A stretch of DNA of 40,909 bases from Pirellulales bacterium (GCA_020846145.1 JADLEL010000131.1:1-40909), one strand, 5' to 3'; shown: positions 1 through 8,219, counted from the stretch's first letter. Program-made: numbers and translations. The notes: generated from the sequence alone by a model not told the origin.

Positions 1-41
1 ATCATCTATTCGAGGAAAAACGCCCTTTTTTCGCATTTCCC

Positions 42-87
42 ATAGGGGTAGGGAAGGCCGATTGGTTTCGGCCTTCCCTACCCCTAT
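42..87. terminator. Perfect 20-bp hairpin, terminator-like
   Basis: Positions 42-61 are perfectly complementary to 68-87, with a 6-nt loop (TTGGTT). The hairpin lies 35 nt beyond the stop codon of the minus-strand oxidoreductase gene, so it could end or stabilise that transcript. It has no clear U-tract directly after the stem, so it may act as a 3' stabiliser rather than a classical terminator. Confidence 0.5.
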
Positions 88-122
88 CATAAAAGGTACG
101 CATTGGTTGCGGCTACGCCGCG

Positions 123-1208
123 CTAGGATTTCTTTCTCACTTTCAGCGTCGGATCGCTGGCCAGGGGAAGTTGGACCGCCTTGCCGGTTTCGGCCGATTT
201 GTAGATCGCGAGGATGATTTCCACGGCGCGGCGGCCTTCGGGGCCGTCGATGGCGGGTTTTGAGCCTTTGCGGACGGCATTGACGAAATCCTGCAATTGC
301 CGGGCGTGGCCGTGGTGGCCGATGGCCGCCGGATCGGCCGCGCCGCCGCCGGTGCTCTTCTTCTCGGACATCTTTTTCAGCAACGCTTCGTCGGCCTTGG
401 ACTTGTTGGCGAAGTCCCATTTCACCAAATCTTCTTCCTCCAAAACCGCCGAGCCGGCGTCGCCGTGGATTTCGATCCGCTTGAGGTAGCCGGGATAAAC
501 GGCCGTGCTGGCTACGATGGTCCCGAGCGCGCCGCTGGCGAAGCGAATCGCGGCTACCGCCACGTCTTCCACGGCGATCCGCTCGTGGGCCAAGAGGCCC
601 GTCAGCGCGCGGACTTCGACCACCGGTCCCATCAGCCAGGCGAGCAGATCGACGGTGTGGATGGCCTGATTCATGAGCGCGCCGCCGCCGTCGAGTTCCC
701 AGGTGCCGCGCCACGCGCCGCTATCGTAATACGCCTGGGTGCGATACCACTTCACGATGGCGTCGCCCAGGGCCAGTTTCCCGAAGCGTTTTTGCGCGAC
801 CGCTTTTTTCAACTCCCGGCTCGAATCGTGGAACCGCGAGGGGAAGATGGTCGAGAGCGCAACGCCCGCCTTCTCGCATTCGGCGATGATCTTGTCGCAG
901 CGGCGAAGGGTGATTTCGAGCGGTTTTTCCACGATCACGTGCTTTCCCGCCCGCGCGGCGGCGACGGCCGGGTCCAGATGCGCCCCGCTCGGCGTGCCGA
1001 TGGTTACGGCGTGAATCGCCGGGTCGGCGAGCATTTCGGCGAGCGTGCGATACGCCTTACAGCGGTGCGCGGCGGCCAATTTATCGGCCATCGCCGGCAC
1101 GGCGTCGTAGCCGCCGATGAGCTTCGCGCCCCGCACGTCGCCGATCGCCCGGGCGTGAAAATTCGCAATCATGCCACAGCCGATAATGCCGAAACCGAGT
1201 GCCATCAT
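123..1208 (-). CDS. Gfo/Idh/MocA family NAD(P)-dependent oxidoreductase
   Basis: This is a predicted cytoplasmic sugar or inositol dehydrogenase-type oxidoreductase of about 361 aa, a usual length for the family. The N-terminus has a Rossmann dinucleotide motif (GCGMIA, residues 10-15), and the family's EKP motif falls at 94-96 (VIVEKPLE). The C-terminal half is the alpha/beta substrate-binding domain. The substrate cannot be told from sequence. I chose the ATG at 1208 because AGGAG lies 4-5 nt upstream; a second ATG follows immediately at 1205. Longer starts would run into the upstream protease gene, which ends at 1237. The 28-nt gap to that gene suggests co-transcription as the last gene of the minus-strand run from rimO. 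Confidence 0.9.
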   Translation of the reverse strand: MMALGFGIIGCGMIANFHARAIGDVRGAKLIGGYDAVPAMADKLAAAHRCKAYRTLAEMLADPAIHAVTIGTPSGAHLDPAVAAARAGKHVIVEKPLEITLRRCDKIIAECEKAGVALSTIFPSRFHDSSRELKKAVAQKRFGKLALGDAIVKWYRTQAYYDSGAWRGTWELDGGGALMNQAIHTVDLLAWLMGPVVEVRALTGLLAHERIAVEDVAVAAIRFASGALGTIVASTAVYPGYLKRIEIHGDAGSAVLEEEDLVKWDFANKSKADEALLKKMSEKKSTGGGAADPAAIGHHGHARQLQDFVNAVRKGSKPAIDGPEGRRAVEIILAIYKSAETGKAVQLPLASDPTLKVRKKS

Positions 1209-1236
1209 GTTACTCCTGAAAGTGAACGAACGAAAT

Positions 1237-2205
1237 TCACGGCGAGGCCCAAACCATCGCCAAACTGCTTGCATTCAATAGCATGTGCAACACGATCGAG
1301 GGGACGATGCGATGCGTCCTATAATATAACAATCCCAAGACGATTGCAAAGAAGAACAGCGTAATCGGATCGGGAGCATAGCCTTTCGGCAGGAGATAAT
1401 AGGTCAGGTCGATTTGCAGCGCGAAAATCGGCAACGCGATCGCGAAAAATGCGGTAACGCCCGCGAGCACGTCTTCCCGGAACCGTTCGGCGTCCCAGCC
1501 GAGGTCTTTCGGCGTCGCGCCGGAATGCCGATGCACCCAGACGAGGGAAAAGGCCAAGACGAGCAGGTTGACGATCCCCGCCGCGCTCAAGGATAAGATG
1601 AGATTGGTTTCTTCGATCTCCGGCGATTCCGTACGATAATGCAAGGATGCGAACACCAGCGAGGAAAGGATGATCGGCAACATTCCCCGAGGCACGAACC
1701 GCAGCAAATTACGCAATTTGCGCCGCCAGCGCCGCTCGGAGGATTCCAACCATCCGATCAACAGCAGCCGAAAAAAGACCTCCTCGACAATCGGTGCGAT
1801 CACCACGCCGACCGCGAGCGCTAAGGCCAGCGCCAAGGGGTTCTTATCCTTCAATAATTGGGCGAGCGGATGCGCCGTGGTGGTGGTTTCGCCGCGCTTG
1901 CGAACGGCTGCCGGCCGCTCGCCTCCGCGTTCGATCATCCGGCGTCCGCCCACTTCCTCCGCTAAAAAAATGCCGAATTGAATGGTGGATAGCAAGAGCA
2001 TGTAAAACAATAGAATCGTGAGTAGATCCCATCCCGTCCACGGAGTGAATTTGCGGGGCCGATAGGCGGGTAAAACCGGTTCGCCGCTCAGAAATCGTTT
2101 GCACAGATAAATCCACGCATAGAAAGTCCCCAGCAACAAGGCCCCCTCGATCGCCGCGATCCAGTAAATTCCGGCAGGGATCGGTTGCTGGGCGAAGAGA
2201 AACAT
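1237..2205 (-). CDS. CPBP family intramembrane glutamic endopeptidase
   Basis: This is a polytopic membrane protein of about 322 aa with several hydrophobic segments. The CPBP (CAAX protease and bacteriocin-processing) motifs are visible: EEVFFR at residues 141-146 (EExxxR), FASLH with His near 189 (FxxxH), and HMLLN near residue 310 (HxxxN). Members are Rce1-like membrane proteases, and the substrate here is unknown. A charged Thr/Arg-rich insert at about 86-112 separates the first helices from the catalytic core. The ATG at 2205 is used; a GTG four codons upstream (2217) is an alternative and neither has a strong Shine-Dalgarno. The gene follows pgsA on the same strand, with a 21-bp inverted repeat in between. 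Confidence 0.88.
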   Translation of the reverse strand: MFLFAQQPIPAGIYWIAAIEGALLLGTFYAWIYLCKRFLSGEPVLPAYRPRKFTPWTGWDLLTILLFYMLLLSTIQFGIFLAEEVGGRRMIERGGERPAAVRKRGETTTTAHPLAQLLKDKNPLALALALAVGVVIAPIVEEVFFRLLLIGWLESSERRWRRKLRNLLRFVPRGMLPIILSSLVFASLHYRTESPEIEETNLILSLSAAGIVNLLVLAFSLVWVHRHSGATPKDLGWDAERFREDVLAGVTAFFAIALPIFALQIDLTYYLLPKGYAPDPITLFFFAIVLGLLYYRTHRIVPSIVLHMLLNASSLAMVWASP

Positions 2206-2229
2206 CGGCGAATCCACTCTTTCAACGAC

Positions 2230-2311
2230 GTAGGACAGGTTTCCAACCTGTCGTCAGATTTTAGACGGATTTCATGCCATTAGCAAATAACAGGTTGGAA
2301 ACCTGTCCTAC
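2230..2311. repeat. Inverted repeat with 21-bp perfect arms (family A, copy 1)
   Basis: The arms at 2230-2250 and 2291-2311 begin GTAGGACAGG and end CCTGTCCTAC and are perfect complements around a spacer of about 40 nt. Each arm also contains the smaller palindrome CAGGTTTCCAACCTG. The same arms recur at 17981-18053 with a different spacer, so this is a dispersed intergenic element. It lies between pgsA and the CPBP protease gene. Confidence 0.85.
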
Positions 2312-2317
2312 GGAAGA

Positions 2318-2947
2318 CTACTCCCGCAATTGCTTGATCGCCGCGACGACGTAAACCGCGCCGGAATATATTGTCGAAACGACCGCCGCCCAAAGGGAGA
2401 CTACTAGGGTCAGCCAGATCCAGGCGGGGGGCGTTTGGGGTGGTTTTTGGCCGGAGTAAGTCAGGTAAAAAATGCACGCGCCCGCCGCGACGCATTGGAA
2501 TCCCATTTTGATCTTCCCCGACCACGTCGCCGAAAAATCGCCGCCGCGCTCTTCGATGAAGCTGCGAATCGTCGTTACCAGCAATTCCCGCGCGACCACC
2601 ACCACGACCATCCACATCCGCAGCCCGTATTCGACCGCGGCCATGCCCGGATCGACCGCCAGAAACATGAGTGTGCCGCAAATAATGATCTTATCGGCAA
2701 ACGGATCGAGAATCCGGCCCAGCGTGGTAACCATGCCGTACTTGCGGGCGTAATAACCGTCGAGCCAATCGGTGCTCGCCGCGACAATGAACAGCACGAA
2801 ACTGGTCCAGTATGCCCAACAAGTCCCCCAGCTCAAAAAGCCAAACAATATGACCGATAAGATCAATCGCAGCGTAGTAAGCTGATTCGGCAAATTAAAA
2901 AGCCGAACGCCTAATCGTCTGCTGCTGTGTTGAGATTCGGTGTTCAT
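2318..2947 (-). CDS. pgsA: CDP-diacylglycerol-glycerol-3-phosphate 3-phosphatidyltransferase
   Basis: PgsA makes phosphatidylglycerophosphate from CDP-diacylglycerol and glycerol-3-phosphate at the inner membrane. The complete CDP-alcohol phosphotransferase signature is visible: D63-G64, A67-R68, G77, D81 and D85 with the exact D-G-x2-A-R-x8-G-x3-D-x3-D spacing. The approximately 209-aa protein has several hydrophobic helices. The ATG at 2947 is chosen because translation upstream reads through tandem GGGACAG-type repeats and is not credible protein. There is no good Shine-Dalgarno. The neighbour upstream on the same strand is rimO. The signature is shared by other CDP-alcohol transferases, but length and context favour pgsA. 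Confidence 0.9.
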   Translation of the reverse strand: MNTESQHSSRRLGVRLFNLPNQLTTLRLILSVILFGFLSWGTCWAYWTSFVLFIVAASTDWLDGYYARKYGMVTTLGRILDPFADKIIICGTLMFLAVDPGMAAVEYGLRMWMVVVVVARELLVTTIRSFIEERGGDFSATWSGKIKMGFQCVAAGACIFYLTYSGQKPPQTPPAWIWLTLVVSLWAAVVSTIYSGAVYVVAAIKQLRE

Positions 2948-2951
2948 GAAG

Positions 2952-3180
2952 GAGAGGGGACAGGATACAGGGGACAGGATACAGGATATAGGGGATAGGG
3001 GATAGGGGAGGGAAGGTATGAAGTATGAAGTATAAAGTATGAATGATGAATGATGAATTGTCGCGGCATTCAGCATTCAGCATTTATCATTCCCTGTCCC
3101 CTGTATCCTGTCTCCTGTAACCTGTCCCCTGTATCCTGTCCCCTGTATCCTGTCCCCTGTATCCTGTCCCCTGCCCCCTC
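2952..3180. repeat. Facing heptamer tandem arrays (GGGACAG/GATACAG and complement) with inner AAGTATG-type repeats
   Basis: From about 2957 the plus strand reads tandem seven-base units (GGGACAG, GATACAG). From about 3092 to 3176 it reads the complement as repeated CTGTCCC/CTGTATC units. Between them is a second heptamer tract of AAGTATG/AATGATG type. The two outer tracts can pair into a long imperfect hairpin. The array fills the 236-nt gap between rimO and pgsA, leaving no obvious room for a separate gene. Confidence 0.85.
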
Positions 3181-3182
3181 CT

Positions 3183-4532
3183 TCAACACCCTACGGCGAC
3201 GAGATCATAATTGTTGGTCGTTACGATTTCGCAGGGAACAATCTGCCCAGGTTTCAGATTATCCCCGGTTACGTAAACTACCCCGTCTATTTCCGGGGCA
3301 TCGGCGTAGGAGCGTCCGATGTAGGCGTTTTTCTGGCCGGGGATACGGCTATCGATGATAACTTCATGCCGTCGGCCAACTTGCGACTTGTTCCACGCGA
3401 AGGCAATCGGCTGCTGAGCGGCCAAGAGACGGTCGCGGCGTAGGTTTCTAATCTCCAGGGGAATCGCTCCGTCTAGTTCCACGGCAGGTGTGTGTTCTTC
3501 TTCGCAGTAAGAAAAGGCTCCGAGCCGCTCGAATTTTTCCGTTCTTACGAAATCGAGCAATTCGGCGAACTGCTCCTCCGTTTCGCCGGGAAAGCCGGCG
3601 ATAAACGTCGTTCGCAAAACGAGCCGTGGAATTCCCTTCCGCAGGCGGCCGAGTAGTTCCAAAGTTTCCGCCCGGTTCACGCGGCGGCGCATCCGCTGGA
3701 GCACTTCATCGTTTATATGTTGCAGCGGAAGATCCAAGTAGGGCAGGATTTTTTTCGCCCCGGCGATGGTGTCGATGAGTCCCTCGCCGATATGCATGGG
3801 ATACAAGTACATCAAACGGATCCACGCCGGCCCCTCCACGCGGTCCAAGCGTTGCAAGAGTTCCGCCAACCGGGGCTTGCCGTAGAGGTCGATGCCATAG
3901 AAAGTGGTATCCTGGGCGACCAGCACCAACTCTTTCACGCCGTCGGCCGCGAGTTCTTCGGCCTCGGCCACGATCAGCTCCAGCGGCTTGCTCGCGTAAG
4001 GCCCGCGCAGTTGCGGGATGGAGCAAAAACTGCACAGCCGATTGCAGCCTTCGGCGATTTTCAGAAACGCCAGATGTTTCGACGTGATCCGCAGACGGTG
4101 GGTATCTTCGGGCGGCCGGGTCGGGGCCGGCCGGAAAATGGTGCGCTGCTCCGCTAATCCCGCCATGGTTCGTCGGGCCGCCTCGCCGATGTCCTCCCGC
4201 CCGAATACGCCCACCAGTTGATCGATCTGCGGATATTTTTGCAGCAGCCGGTCTTTGTCGCGCTCGGCGAGGCATCCGGTAACGATGACTCCCCGCAATT
4301 TTCCCTTCGCTTTCAGGTCGAGCATCTCTTCGATCGCCTGATGCGATTCGGCCCGGGCGTCGCCGATGAAACCGCACGTGTTGACGACCACGAAATCGGC
4401 CTTTGCCGGATCGGATACCATCCGGTAGCCGTCCAGTTGCAACAGGCCGGCCATGCGCTCGGTATCGACCAGGTTTTTCGGGCAGCCCAGGCTGATTAGG
4501 GCGTAGGAGCCTTTGGCGGGAGTTTTCGGCAC
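3183..4532 (-). CDS. rimO: Ribosomal protein S12 methylthiotransferase RimO
   Basis: RimO is a radical-SAM methylthiotransferase that modifies a conserved Asp of ribosomal protein S12. The protein has the N-terminal UPF0004 domain with three cluster cysteines (C17, C53, C87), the radical SAM triad C163-x3-C167-x2-C170 (CNRLCSFC), and a C-terminal TRAM domain. A DAPEIDG motif near the TRAM domain is typical of RimO rather than MiaB. I propose the GTG at 4532, about ten codons before the conserved SLGCPKN motif. An upstream in-frame start (4628) would add a tail encoded by CTCCACT-type heptamer repeats, which looks artefactual. No clear ribosome binding site supports either start. It heads the minus-strand run. 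Confidence 0.93.
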   Translation of the reverse strand: MPKTPAKGSYALISLGCPKNLVDTERMAGLLQLDGYRMVSDPAKADFVVVNTCGFIGDARAESHQAIEEMLDLKAKGKLRGVIVTGCLAERDKDRLLQKYPQIDQLVGVFGREDIGEAARRTMAGLAEQRTIFRPAPTRPPEDTHRLRITSKHLAFLKIAEGCNRLCSFCSIPQLRGPYASKPLELIVAEAEELAADGVKELVLVAQDTTFYGIDLYGKPRLAELLQRLDRVEGPAWIRLMYLYPMHIGEGLIDTIAGAKKILPYLDLPLQHINDEVLQRMRRRVNRAETLELLGRLRKGIPRLVLRTTFIAGFPGETEEQFAELLDFVRTEKFERLGAFSYCEEEHTPAVELDGAIPLEIRNLRRDRLLAAQQPIAFAWNKSQVGRRHEVIIDSRIPGQKNAYIGRSYADAPEIDGVVYVTGDNLKPGQIVPCEIVTTNNYDLVAVGC

Positions 4533-4539
4533 GGGGGGT

Positions 4540-4645
4540 GATAGGGTTTGGGGTTCGGGGTTCAGGGGACAGGGGACAGGGAAAAAGTTATACTCTCCAC
4601 TCTCCACTCTCCACTCTCCACTCTTCACACTCCACTCTCCACTCT
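4540..4645. repeat. Heptamer tandem repeats (CTCCACT and GGGACAG types)
   Basis: From about 4593 to 4643 the plus strand is built of repeated seven-base units CTCCACT with a few variants. Just before it, 4562-4580 holds GGGGACA-type units. The tract lies in the shared upstream region of rimO (minus) and the ImmA-like gene (plus). It belongs to the window's period-7 repeats but uses a different heptamer from the tract at 2952-3180. Confidence 0.8.
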
Positions 4646-4698
4646 CTCCCGCAATTATCGCACGAATAAAAAATTCCGATAAGTGGCCTGGGAACGGA

Positions 4699-4746
4699 TT
4701 GCATTATTTTGCCGGGATGCTATAGTGTACATATATACATATACAC
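4699..4746 (+). promoter_or_regulatory. Promoter with overlapping palindromic operator for the ImmA/IrrE gene
   Basis: A -35-like TTGCAT (4699-4704) and a -10-like TATAGT (4721-4726) are separated by 16 nt. Immediately overlapping and downstream lies a 22-bp inverted repeat at 4725-4746, with half-sites GTGTACAT and ATATACAC matching at 7 of 8 positions. A palindrome over the start site is the classic place for a repressor. The start codon at 4768 follows about 35 nt later, with GGAG a few bases upstream of it. The regulator is not identified. Confidence 0.55.
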
Positions 4747-4767
4747 GCTCTTTTTCGGAGTATTCCC

Positions 4768-5502
4768 ATGCTTGCCGAATTCACCCGCGAGGAGTTGGCC
4801 GCCGGCTTGGATGCCTTGGCGGACGACGTATTGGCCGAAGGGGGCATCTTCTCCCCTCCGGTGGATGCTTTTCATCTCGCCCAAGGTTTGGGGCTGACGG
4901 TTGCCTGGGACGAGACGCAGGAAGGACGCGCAAGATACGTGCGGCTGAATGACCGGAGTACGGCAATCCCGCGCGCGACAATATTGCTGCGGCCCGATCC
5001 GCGCGGCGAGCGTCGGCAATGGGCGGTGGCCCACGAGATCGGCGAACACGTCGCCCACCGCGCGTTCGTCGCCTGGGGGATCGATCCGCGCGAAGCGGCG
5101 TCCAATGCCCGCGAGGCGGTGGCCAACGCGCTCGCCGGACGGCTGTTGCTTCCCACGTCGTGGTTTCTGCCCGACGCCCGACGGATGCAGTGGGATTTAT
5201 GGGCGTTGAAGCGGCGCTACGCGACGGCCAGCCACGAGCTGCTCGCCCGGCGGATGCTGGATTTCCACCCGCCGGTCATCGTTACCATTTTCGACCAAAC
5301 GCGGATCACCTTCCGCCGCGGCAATTTGCCGGGCCGCGCGCCGCCGCCATCGGCCGCCGAGTTGACCTGTTGGCGGGAGGCGCACCATCAATGCGAACCG
5401 TGCGAGCGCCACGACAATCTTTGCCGAATTTCCGCCTGGCCCGTGCATGAGGCCGATTGGAAGCGGGAAATCTTGCGCACCGAGGTGGAAGAGGAATGGT
5501 GA
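4768..5502 (+). CDS. ImmA/IrrE family metallo-endopeptidase (variant zinc motif)
   Basis: This is a predicted cytoplasmic zinc peptidase of 244 aa related to ImmA/IrrE proteins, which cleave repressors in mobile-element or stress regulation. The central helix contains AHEIGEH (H89, E90, H94), followed by a family-like segment near 112-126 (REAVANALAGRLLLP). The His spacing is HExxxH instead of canonical HExxH, which is unusual. The C-terminus adds a segment with four cysteines (near 208-228), possibly a second metal site. ImmA genes usually sit next to an XRE-family repressor, but none is visible here. The promoter and palindrome upstream suggest specific control. Family assignment is fairly safe; catalytic activity is not. 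Confidence 0.8.
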   Translation: MLAEFTREELAAGLDALADDVLAEGGIFSPPVDAFHLAQGLGLTVAWDETQEGRARYVRLNDRSTAIPRATILLRPDPRGERRQWAVAHEIGEHVAHRAFVAWGIDPREAASNAREAVANALAGRLLLPTSWFLPDARRMQWDLWALKRRYATASHELLARRMLDFHPPVIVTIFDQTRITFRRGNLPGRAPPPSAAELTCWREAHHQCEPCERHDNLCRISAWPVHEADWKREILRTEVEEEW

Positions 5503-5545
5503 ATAATTGAGGAAATCAAATTGTTCACCATTTTTTTACATTGTT

Positions 5546-5574
5546 TTGTTTGCAGGTTCGGAATAAAGTATAAT
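5546..5574 (+). promoter_or_regulatory. Sigma70-like promoter of the small conserved gene
   Basis: TTGTTT (5546-5551) and a perfect TATAAT (5569-5574) are separated by 17 nt, 32 nt before the GTG start at 5606. This is among the best matches to a housekeeping promoter in the window. Confidence 0.65.
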
Positions 5575-5605
5575 TACAAATGAGTCCAAATTGAGGAGAA
5601 TAATC

Positions 5606-5836
5606 GTGACGTCTGAAAACTTCCAAAAAGTTCTGGATGCCTTGCAGCAGCGGCAACCATTCCACGGTTTCGCGGTCGAGTTGAACGGCGGGCGACGATT
5701 CGAAATCGATCACCCCAACGCCGTGGTGGTTCGCGACGGCGTCGCCGTGTTCCTCGCTCCCGGCGGCATCCCCATCTGGTTCGATCACGACAGCGTCAAC
5801 CAAATCATCGCGGCAACCGCCGGCGCCGATGCTTGA
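5606..5836 (+). CDS. Small conserved hypothetical protein
   Basis: This is a 76-aa soluble protein of unknown function. A central stretch (FAVELNGGRRFEIDHPNAV) resembles a family of small planctomycete proteins with a 'PF-x-V-x-x-GRR-x-x-V-x-HP' type core; that comparison is from memory and not tested. I chose the GTG at 5606 because a strong GAGGAGA (5593-5599) precedes it by 6-7 nt. A TTG at 5591 lies inside that ribosome binding site and is unlikely. A clear promoter lies upstream at 5546-5574, so the gene is transcribed separately from the ImmA-like gene. Confidence 0.75.
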   Translation: MTSENFQKVLDALQQRQPFHGFAVELNGGRRFEIDHPNAVVVRDGVAVFLAPGGIPIWFDHDSVNQIIAATAGADA

Positions 5837-5924
5837 GACGAAGGAACCGTTCGTTCACGCAAATTCTTGTTGAATAAGTTTGGCGGGATTACCGTGCCGA
5901 TCCCAAACGCATAAGATAACATTC

Positions 5925-5953
5925 TTGAAACTCGGCAGGGCGTCTGCTATCAT
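5925..5953 (+). promoter_or_regulatory. Sigma70-like promoter of the RlmN-family gene
   Basis: TTGAAA (5925-5930) and TATCAT (5948-5953) are spaced by 17 nt, and the ATG follows only 18 nt after the -10 box. The transcript would have a very short leader without a Shine-Dalgarno, which suggests leaderless-like initiation. Confidence 0.55.
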
Positions 5954-5971
5954 GCATTATCCATCATCGCC

Positions 5972-7003
5972 ATGCCGTTGCGTCTGAAAAACCTCACCTC
6001 GGAAGAATTGCACGCGCGCCTCGCGCACGTCGGTTTGAAGCCCGCGGCGGCGCGATGGATTCAAGCGGCGGCGGTGCGGCGCGGCGCGTATCCCCCGCCG
6101 CGGCCCGGATTATCGGCTTCCGTGCTGGAGCAGGTGCGGCGGCGCACTTCGATTCCCCATTTGACGCTCGTCGAAAAAATCGTATCGCCCAGCGACGGGT
6201 TCGCCAAATACCTGTTTCGCGGCGATGGCCCGGAACTGTTCGAGGCGGTGCGCATTCCGCTGTTACACAACGCGGCCGATCCCAAGTACGTGGTTTGCGT
6301 CAGTTCTCAGGCGGGCTGCGCGCTGGGATGCAAGTTTTGCGCCACCGGACGGCTCGGATGGCGGCGGAATCTGGCGGCCTGGGAGATCGTCGATCAAGTG
6401 CTCAAGATTCGGGCCGATTCTCCGCATCCCGTGCGGGGCGCGGTTTTCATGGGCATGGGCGAACCGCTGTTGAATTACGAGGCGGTGGTGCGCGCGGCCC
6501 GCATCCTCAGCGAACCCTGCGGCGCGGCCATTGCCGCGAAAGCCATTACCATTTCGACCGCCGGCATCGTGCCCGGCATCCGCCGCTTGGGGAGCGAAGG
6601 ACACGCTTTTCGCCTGGTGGTTTCGCTGAATGCCGCCGATCCGGCGTTGCGCGCCGCACTGATGCCCGTCGAAAAAACGCATCCGCTGCCGGAGTTGATC
6701 GCGGGAATCCGCGAATACCATATATCCACCGGCCGCCGCGTAACGCTCGCTTGGACGATGATTTCCGGCATGAACACCCGCGAGGAAGACGCCCGGGCGT
6801 TGGCCGAACTGACGCGCGGCATCCCCGTCAAGCTCGATCTGATCGACGTCAACGATCCGACGGGCTTCTATCGCCCGCCTTCGCGCGAAGAATTGAACGG
6901 CTTTCGCGATGCCCTGCGAAAACATCTCGGCATGCCGGTGGCGCGGCGTTACAGCGGCGGCGGCGACATTCAAGCCGCCTGCGGCACGTTGGCCGGCGAG
7001 TAG
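5972..7003 (+). CDS. RlmN/Cfr-family radical SAM RNA methyltransferase
   Basis: Members of this family methylate C2 of A2503 in 23S rRNA (RlmN, also acting on some tRNAs) or C8 (Cfr). The 343-aa protein has the radical SAM triad C116-x3-C120-x2-C123 (CALGCKFC), a GMGEPL motif, and a C-terminal GGDIQAACG with the family's second catalytic Cys near 337. Length is usual for RlmN. The N-terminal domain (about 1-95) is divergent, and many planctomycetes carry more than one paralogue, so I do not name it rlmN outright. The ATG at 5972 sits 18 nt from the predicted -10 box. A 195-bp palindromic element starts two bases after the stop codon. Confidence 0.9.
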   Translation: MPLRLKNLTSEELHARLAHVGLKPAAARWIQAAAVRRGAYPPPRPGLSASVLEQVRRRTSIPHLTLVEKIVSPSDGFAKYLFRGDGPELFEAVRIPLLHNAADPKYVVCVSSQAGCALGCKFCATGRLGWRRNLAAWEIVDQVLKIRADSPHPVRGAVFMGMGEPLLNYEAVVRAARILSEPCGAAIAAKAITISTAGIVPGIRRLGSEGHAFRLVVSLNAADPALRAALMPVEKTHPLPELIAGIREYHISTGRRVTLAWTMISGMNTREEDARALAELTRGIPVKLDLIDVNDPTGFYRPPSREELNGFRDALRKHLGMPVARRYSGGGDIQAACGTLAGE

Positions 7004-7004
7004 G

Positions 7005-7199
7005 CGTTCACGCCCCGGTCGGGGACTGGTCCATTTTTCGGCGTGAAAACGTATTTTGCGAACAAACGGTAGGCCGAAAACATGGACCTGTCCCCTTCCC
7101 GCGGCGCGAGGGGGACAGTCCCATTTTCGCGGCGATTAAGCACTTTTAGAGCACCGTCATCTTTTGCGCCGCGAAAATCGGGACAGTCCCCTGTGAACG
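7005..7199 (-). repeat. Two-module palindromic element, full copy A
   Basis: This is a full-length 195-bp copy bounded by CGTTCAC (7005-7011) and GTGAACG (7193-7199), which form terminal inverted repeats. It contains two palindromic modules. Module 2 pairs a GGGGACTGGTCC arm with a GGACCTGTCCCC arm. Module 1 pairs GGGGACAGTCCC plus ATTTTCGCGGCG with the complementary arm. It begins directly after the RlmN-family stop codon. Strand is assigned relative to copies B, C and F, which run the other way. Confidence 0.9.
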
Positions 7200-7416
7200 G
7201 TTACGTCGTCGCGACGTTCGACGTGCGCGGGAACTCGGAATAAAGATCTACGCGGGCAGCGCGCGTTGCGGAGCAGAGAGTAATTCGTTGGCAAAACTCG
7301 CCGACGAATCGTGCGCCGCGAATGCCGAAATTTTCGGACGTGCGAAAAACGCGCTTTTTAATATAACTCTTATAATGTACATAATATAGGTTATATTATA
7401 TAGTTAATAATAAGTA

Positions 7417-7425
7417 TGCTATAAT
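7417..7425 (+). promoter_or_regulatory. Extended -10 promoter (TGcTATAAT)
   Basis: A perfect TATAAT (7420-7425) preceded by TGC forms an extended -10 element at the end of a very AT-rich tract (7365-7425). No good -35 box is visible, which is common with extended -10 promoters. It would give a leader of about 130 nt to the metallopeptidase-like gene. Confidence 0.45.
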
Positions 7426-7559
7426 TCCAATCTCTGCGCGGATGTGTCTCTTTCGCATCATTCTCCCGCATTTCGGGCGGGAAAAATCTCGGCTCGATTT
7501 TTTCCGGTTTTGGAGGTAAAATAACAGGTAGAAACCACATCGACCAAGGCGTGAAGATT

Positions 7560-8147
7560 ATGGTAGCACCCATGAACGGCGGCTTCGATTTTACCCATCA
7601 CATCCGACGCCTGTGCGAGGACATGGTCTCGCGCGCCGAGTCGTTGCGGCACATCGACATGACGCGGGTGGCGATCAGTTTTTCGCAAACCCGATCGGCG
7701 ACGAAGACCGGCATCTTCGCCTCGCTCACGCCGCTGAGGTTCGCCGGCGGCGCGGCGCACAGCATCCGCCGCGGCCGCAAGTGGGAGATCCAAAAAGTGA
7801 TCGACGTGAACGGCCGGTCGATGCTTTACTTGCTCAATTTCTATCTGCCGCGGTTTCTCGATTTGGCCTTCCGCGAGAAGTTGGAGACCGTGGTCCACGA
7901 ACTCTGGCACGTCAGCCCGCGGTGCGACGGCGACTTGCGCCGCCTCGGCCAGCGGAAATACGCGCACGGGGCCTCCTTGAAAAAGTACGATGCCCACGTG
8001 AAGATGCTGGTCGAGGAGTGGCTTTCCCGGAATCCACCGGAAAGGCTCTATGCTTTTCTTTACGATGATTTCCGCCGGCTCACGATGGAACACGGCCGCG
8101 TCATCGGCACGAAAATCCACGCGCCGAAAATGGTTCGCGTGGATTAG
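7560..8147 (+). CDS. Putative HExxH metallopeptidase-like protein
   Basis: This is a soluble protein of about 195 aa with a VVHELWH zinc-binding motif (H113, E114, H117) in a predicted helix. It resembles a family described as putative phage-type metallopeptidases, in which a compact HExxH domain stands alone; the family call is from memory. The region after the motif is rich in Arg and Lys and has further His residues that could supply a third ligand. The start is uncertain: GTG 7551, ATG 7560 and ATG 7572 are in frame and none has a well-placed ribosome binding site. I chose 7560. It seems to be a single-gene unit with its own extended -10 promoter. Confidence 0.7.
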   Translation: MVAPMNGGFDFTHHIRRLCEDMVSRAESLRHIDMTRVAISFSQTRSATKTGIFASLTPLRFAGGAAHSIRRGRKWEIQKVIDVNGRSMLYLLNFYLPRFLDLAFREKLETVVHELWHVSPRCDGDLRRLGQRKYAHGASLKKYDAHVKMLVEEWLSRNPPERLYAFLYDDFRRLTMEHGRVIGTKIHAPKMVRVD

Positions 8148-8165
8148 CCGGATCTATTCATAAAT

Positions 8166-8219
8166 GTAGATGCGGCATCCTGCCGCATTTTGGGCAAAGC
8201 GGCAAGATGCCGCTTCTAC
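8166..8219. repeat. Short inverted repeat (GTAGA...TCTAC)
   Basis: Arms around GCGGCATC and GATGCCGC, closed by GTAGA and TCTAC, can form a hairpin of about 54 nt. It lies 18 nt after the stop of the metallopeptidase-like gene and may act as a 3' end structure. The pattern looks like the dispersed intergenic palindromes elsewhere in the window. Confidence 0.6.

Noticed and set aside
297..1364. Plus-strand frame opposite the oxidoreductase
   Set aside because: Mirror frame; the minus strand has the Rossmann and EKP motifs.
2952..3180. CRISPR array
   Set aside because: Repeats are seven bases and contiguous, with no unique spacers, and no cas genes are present.
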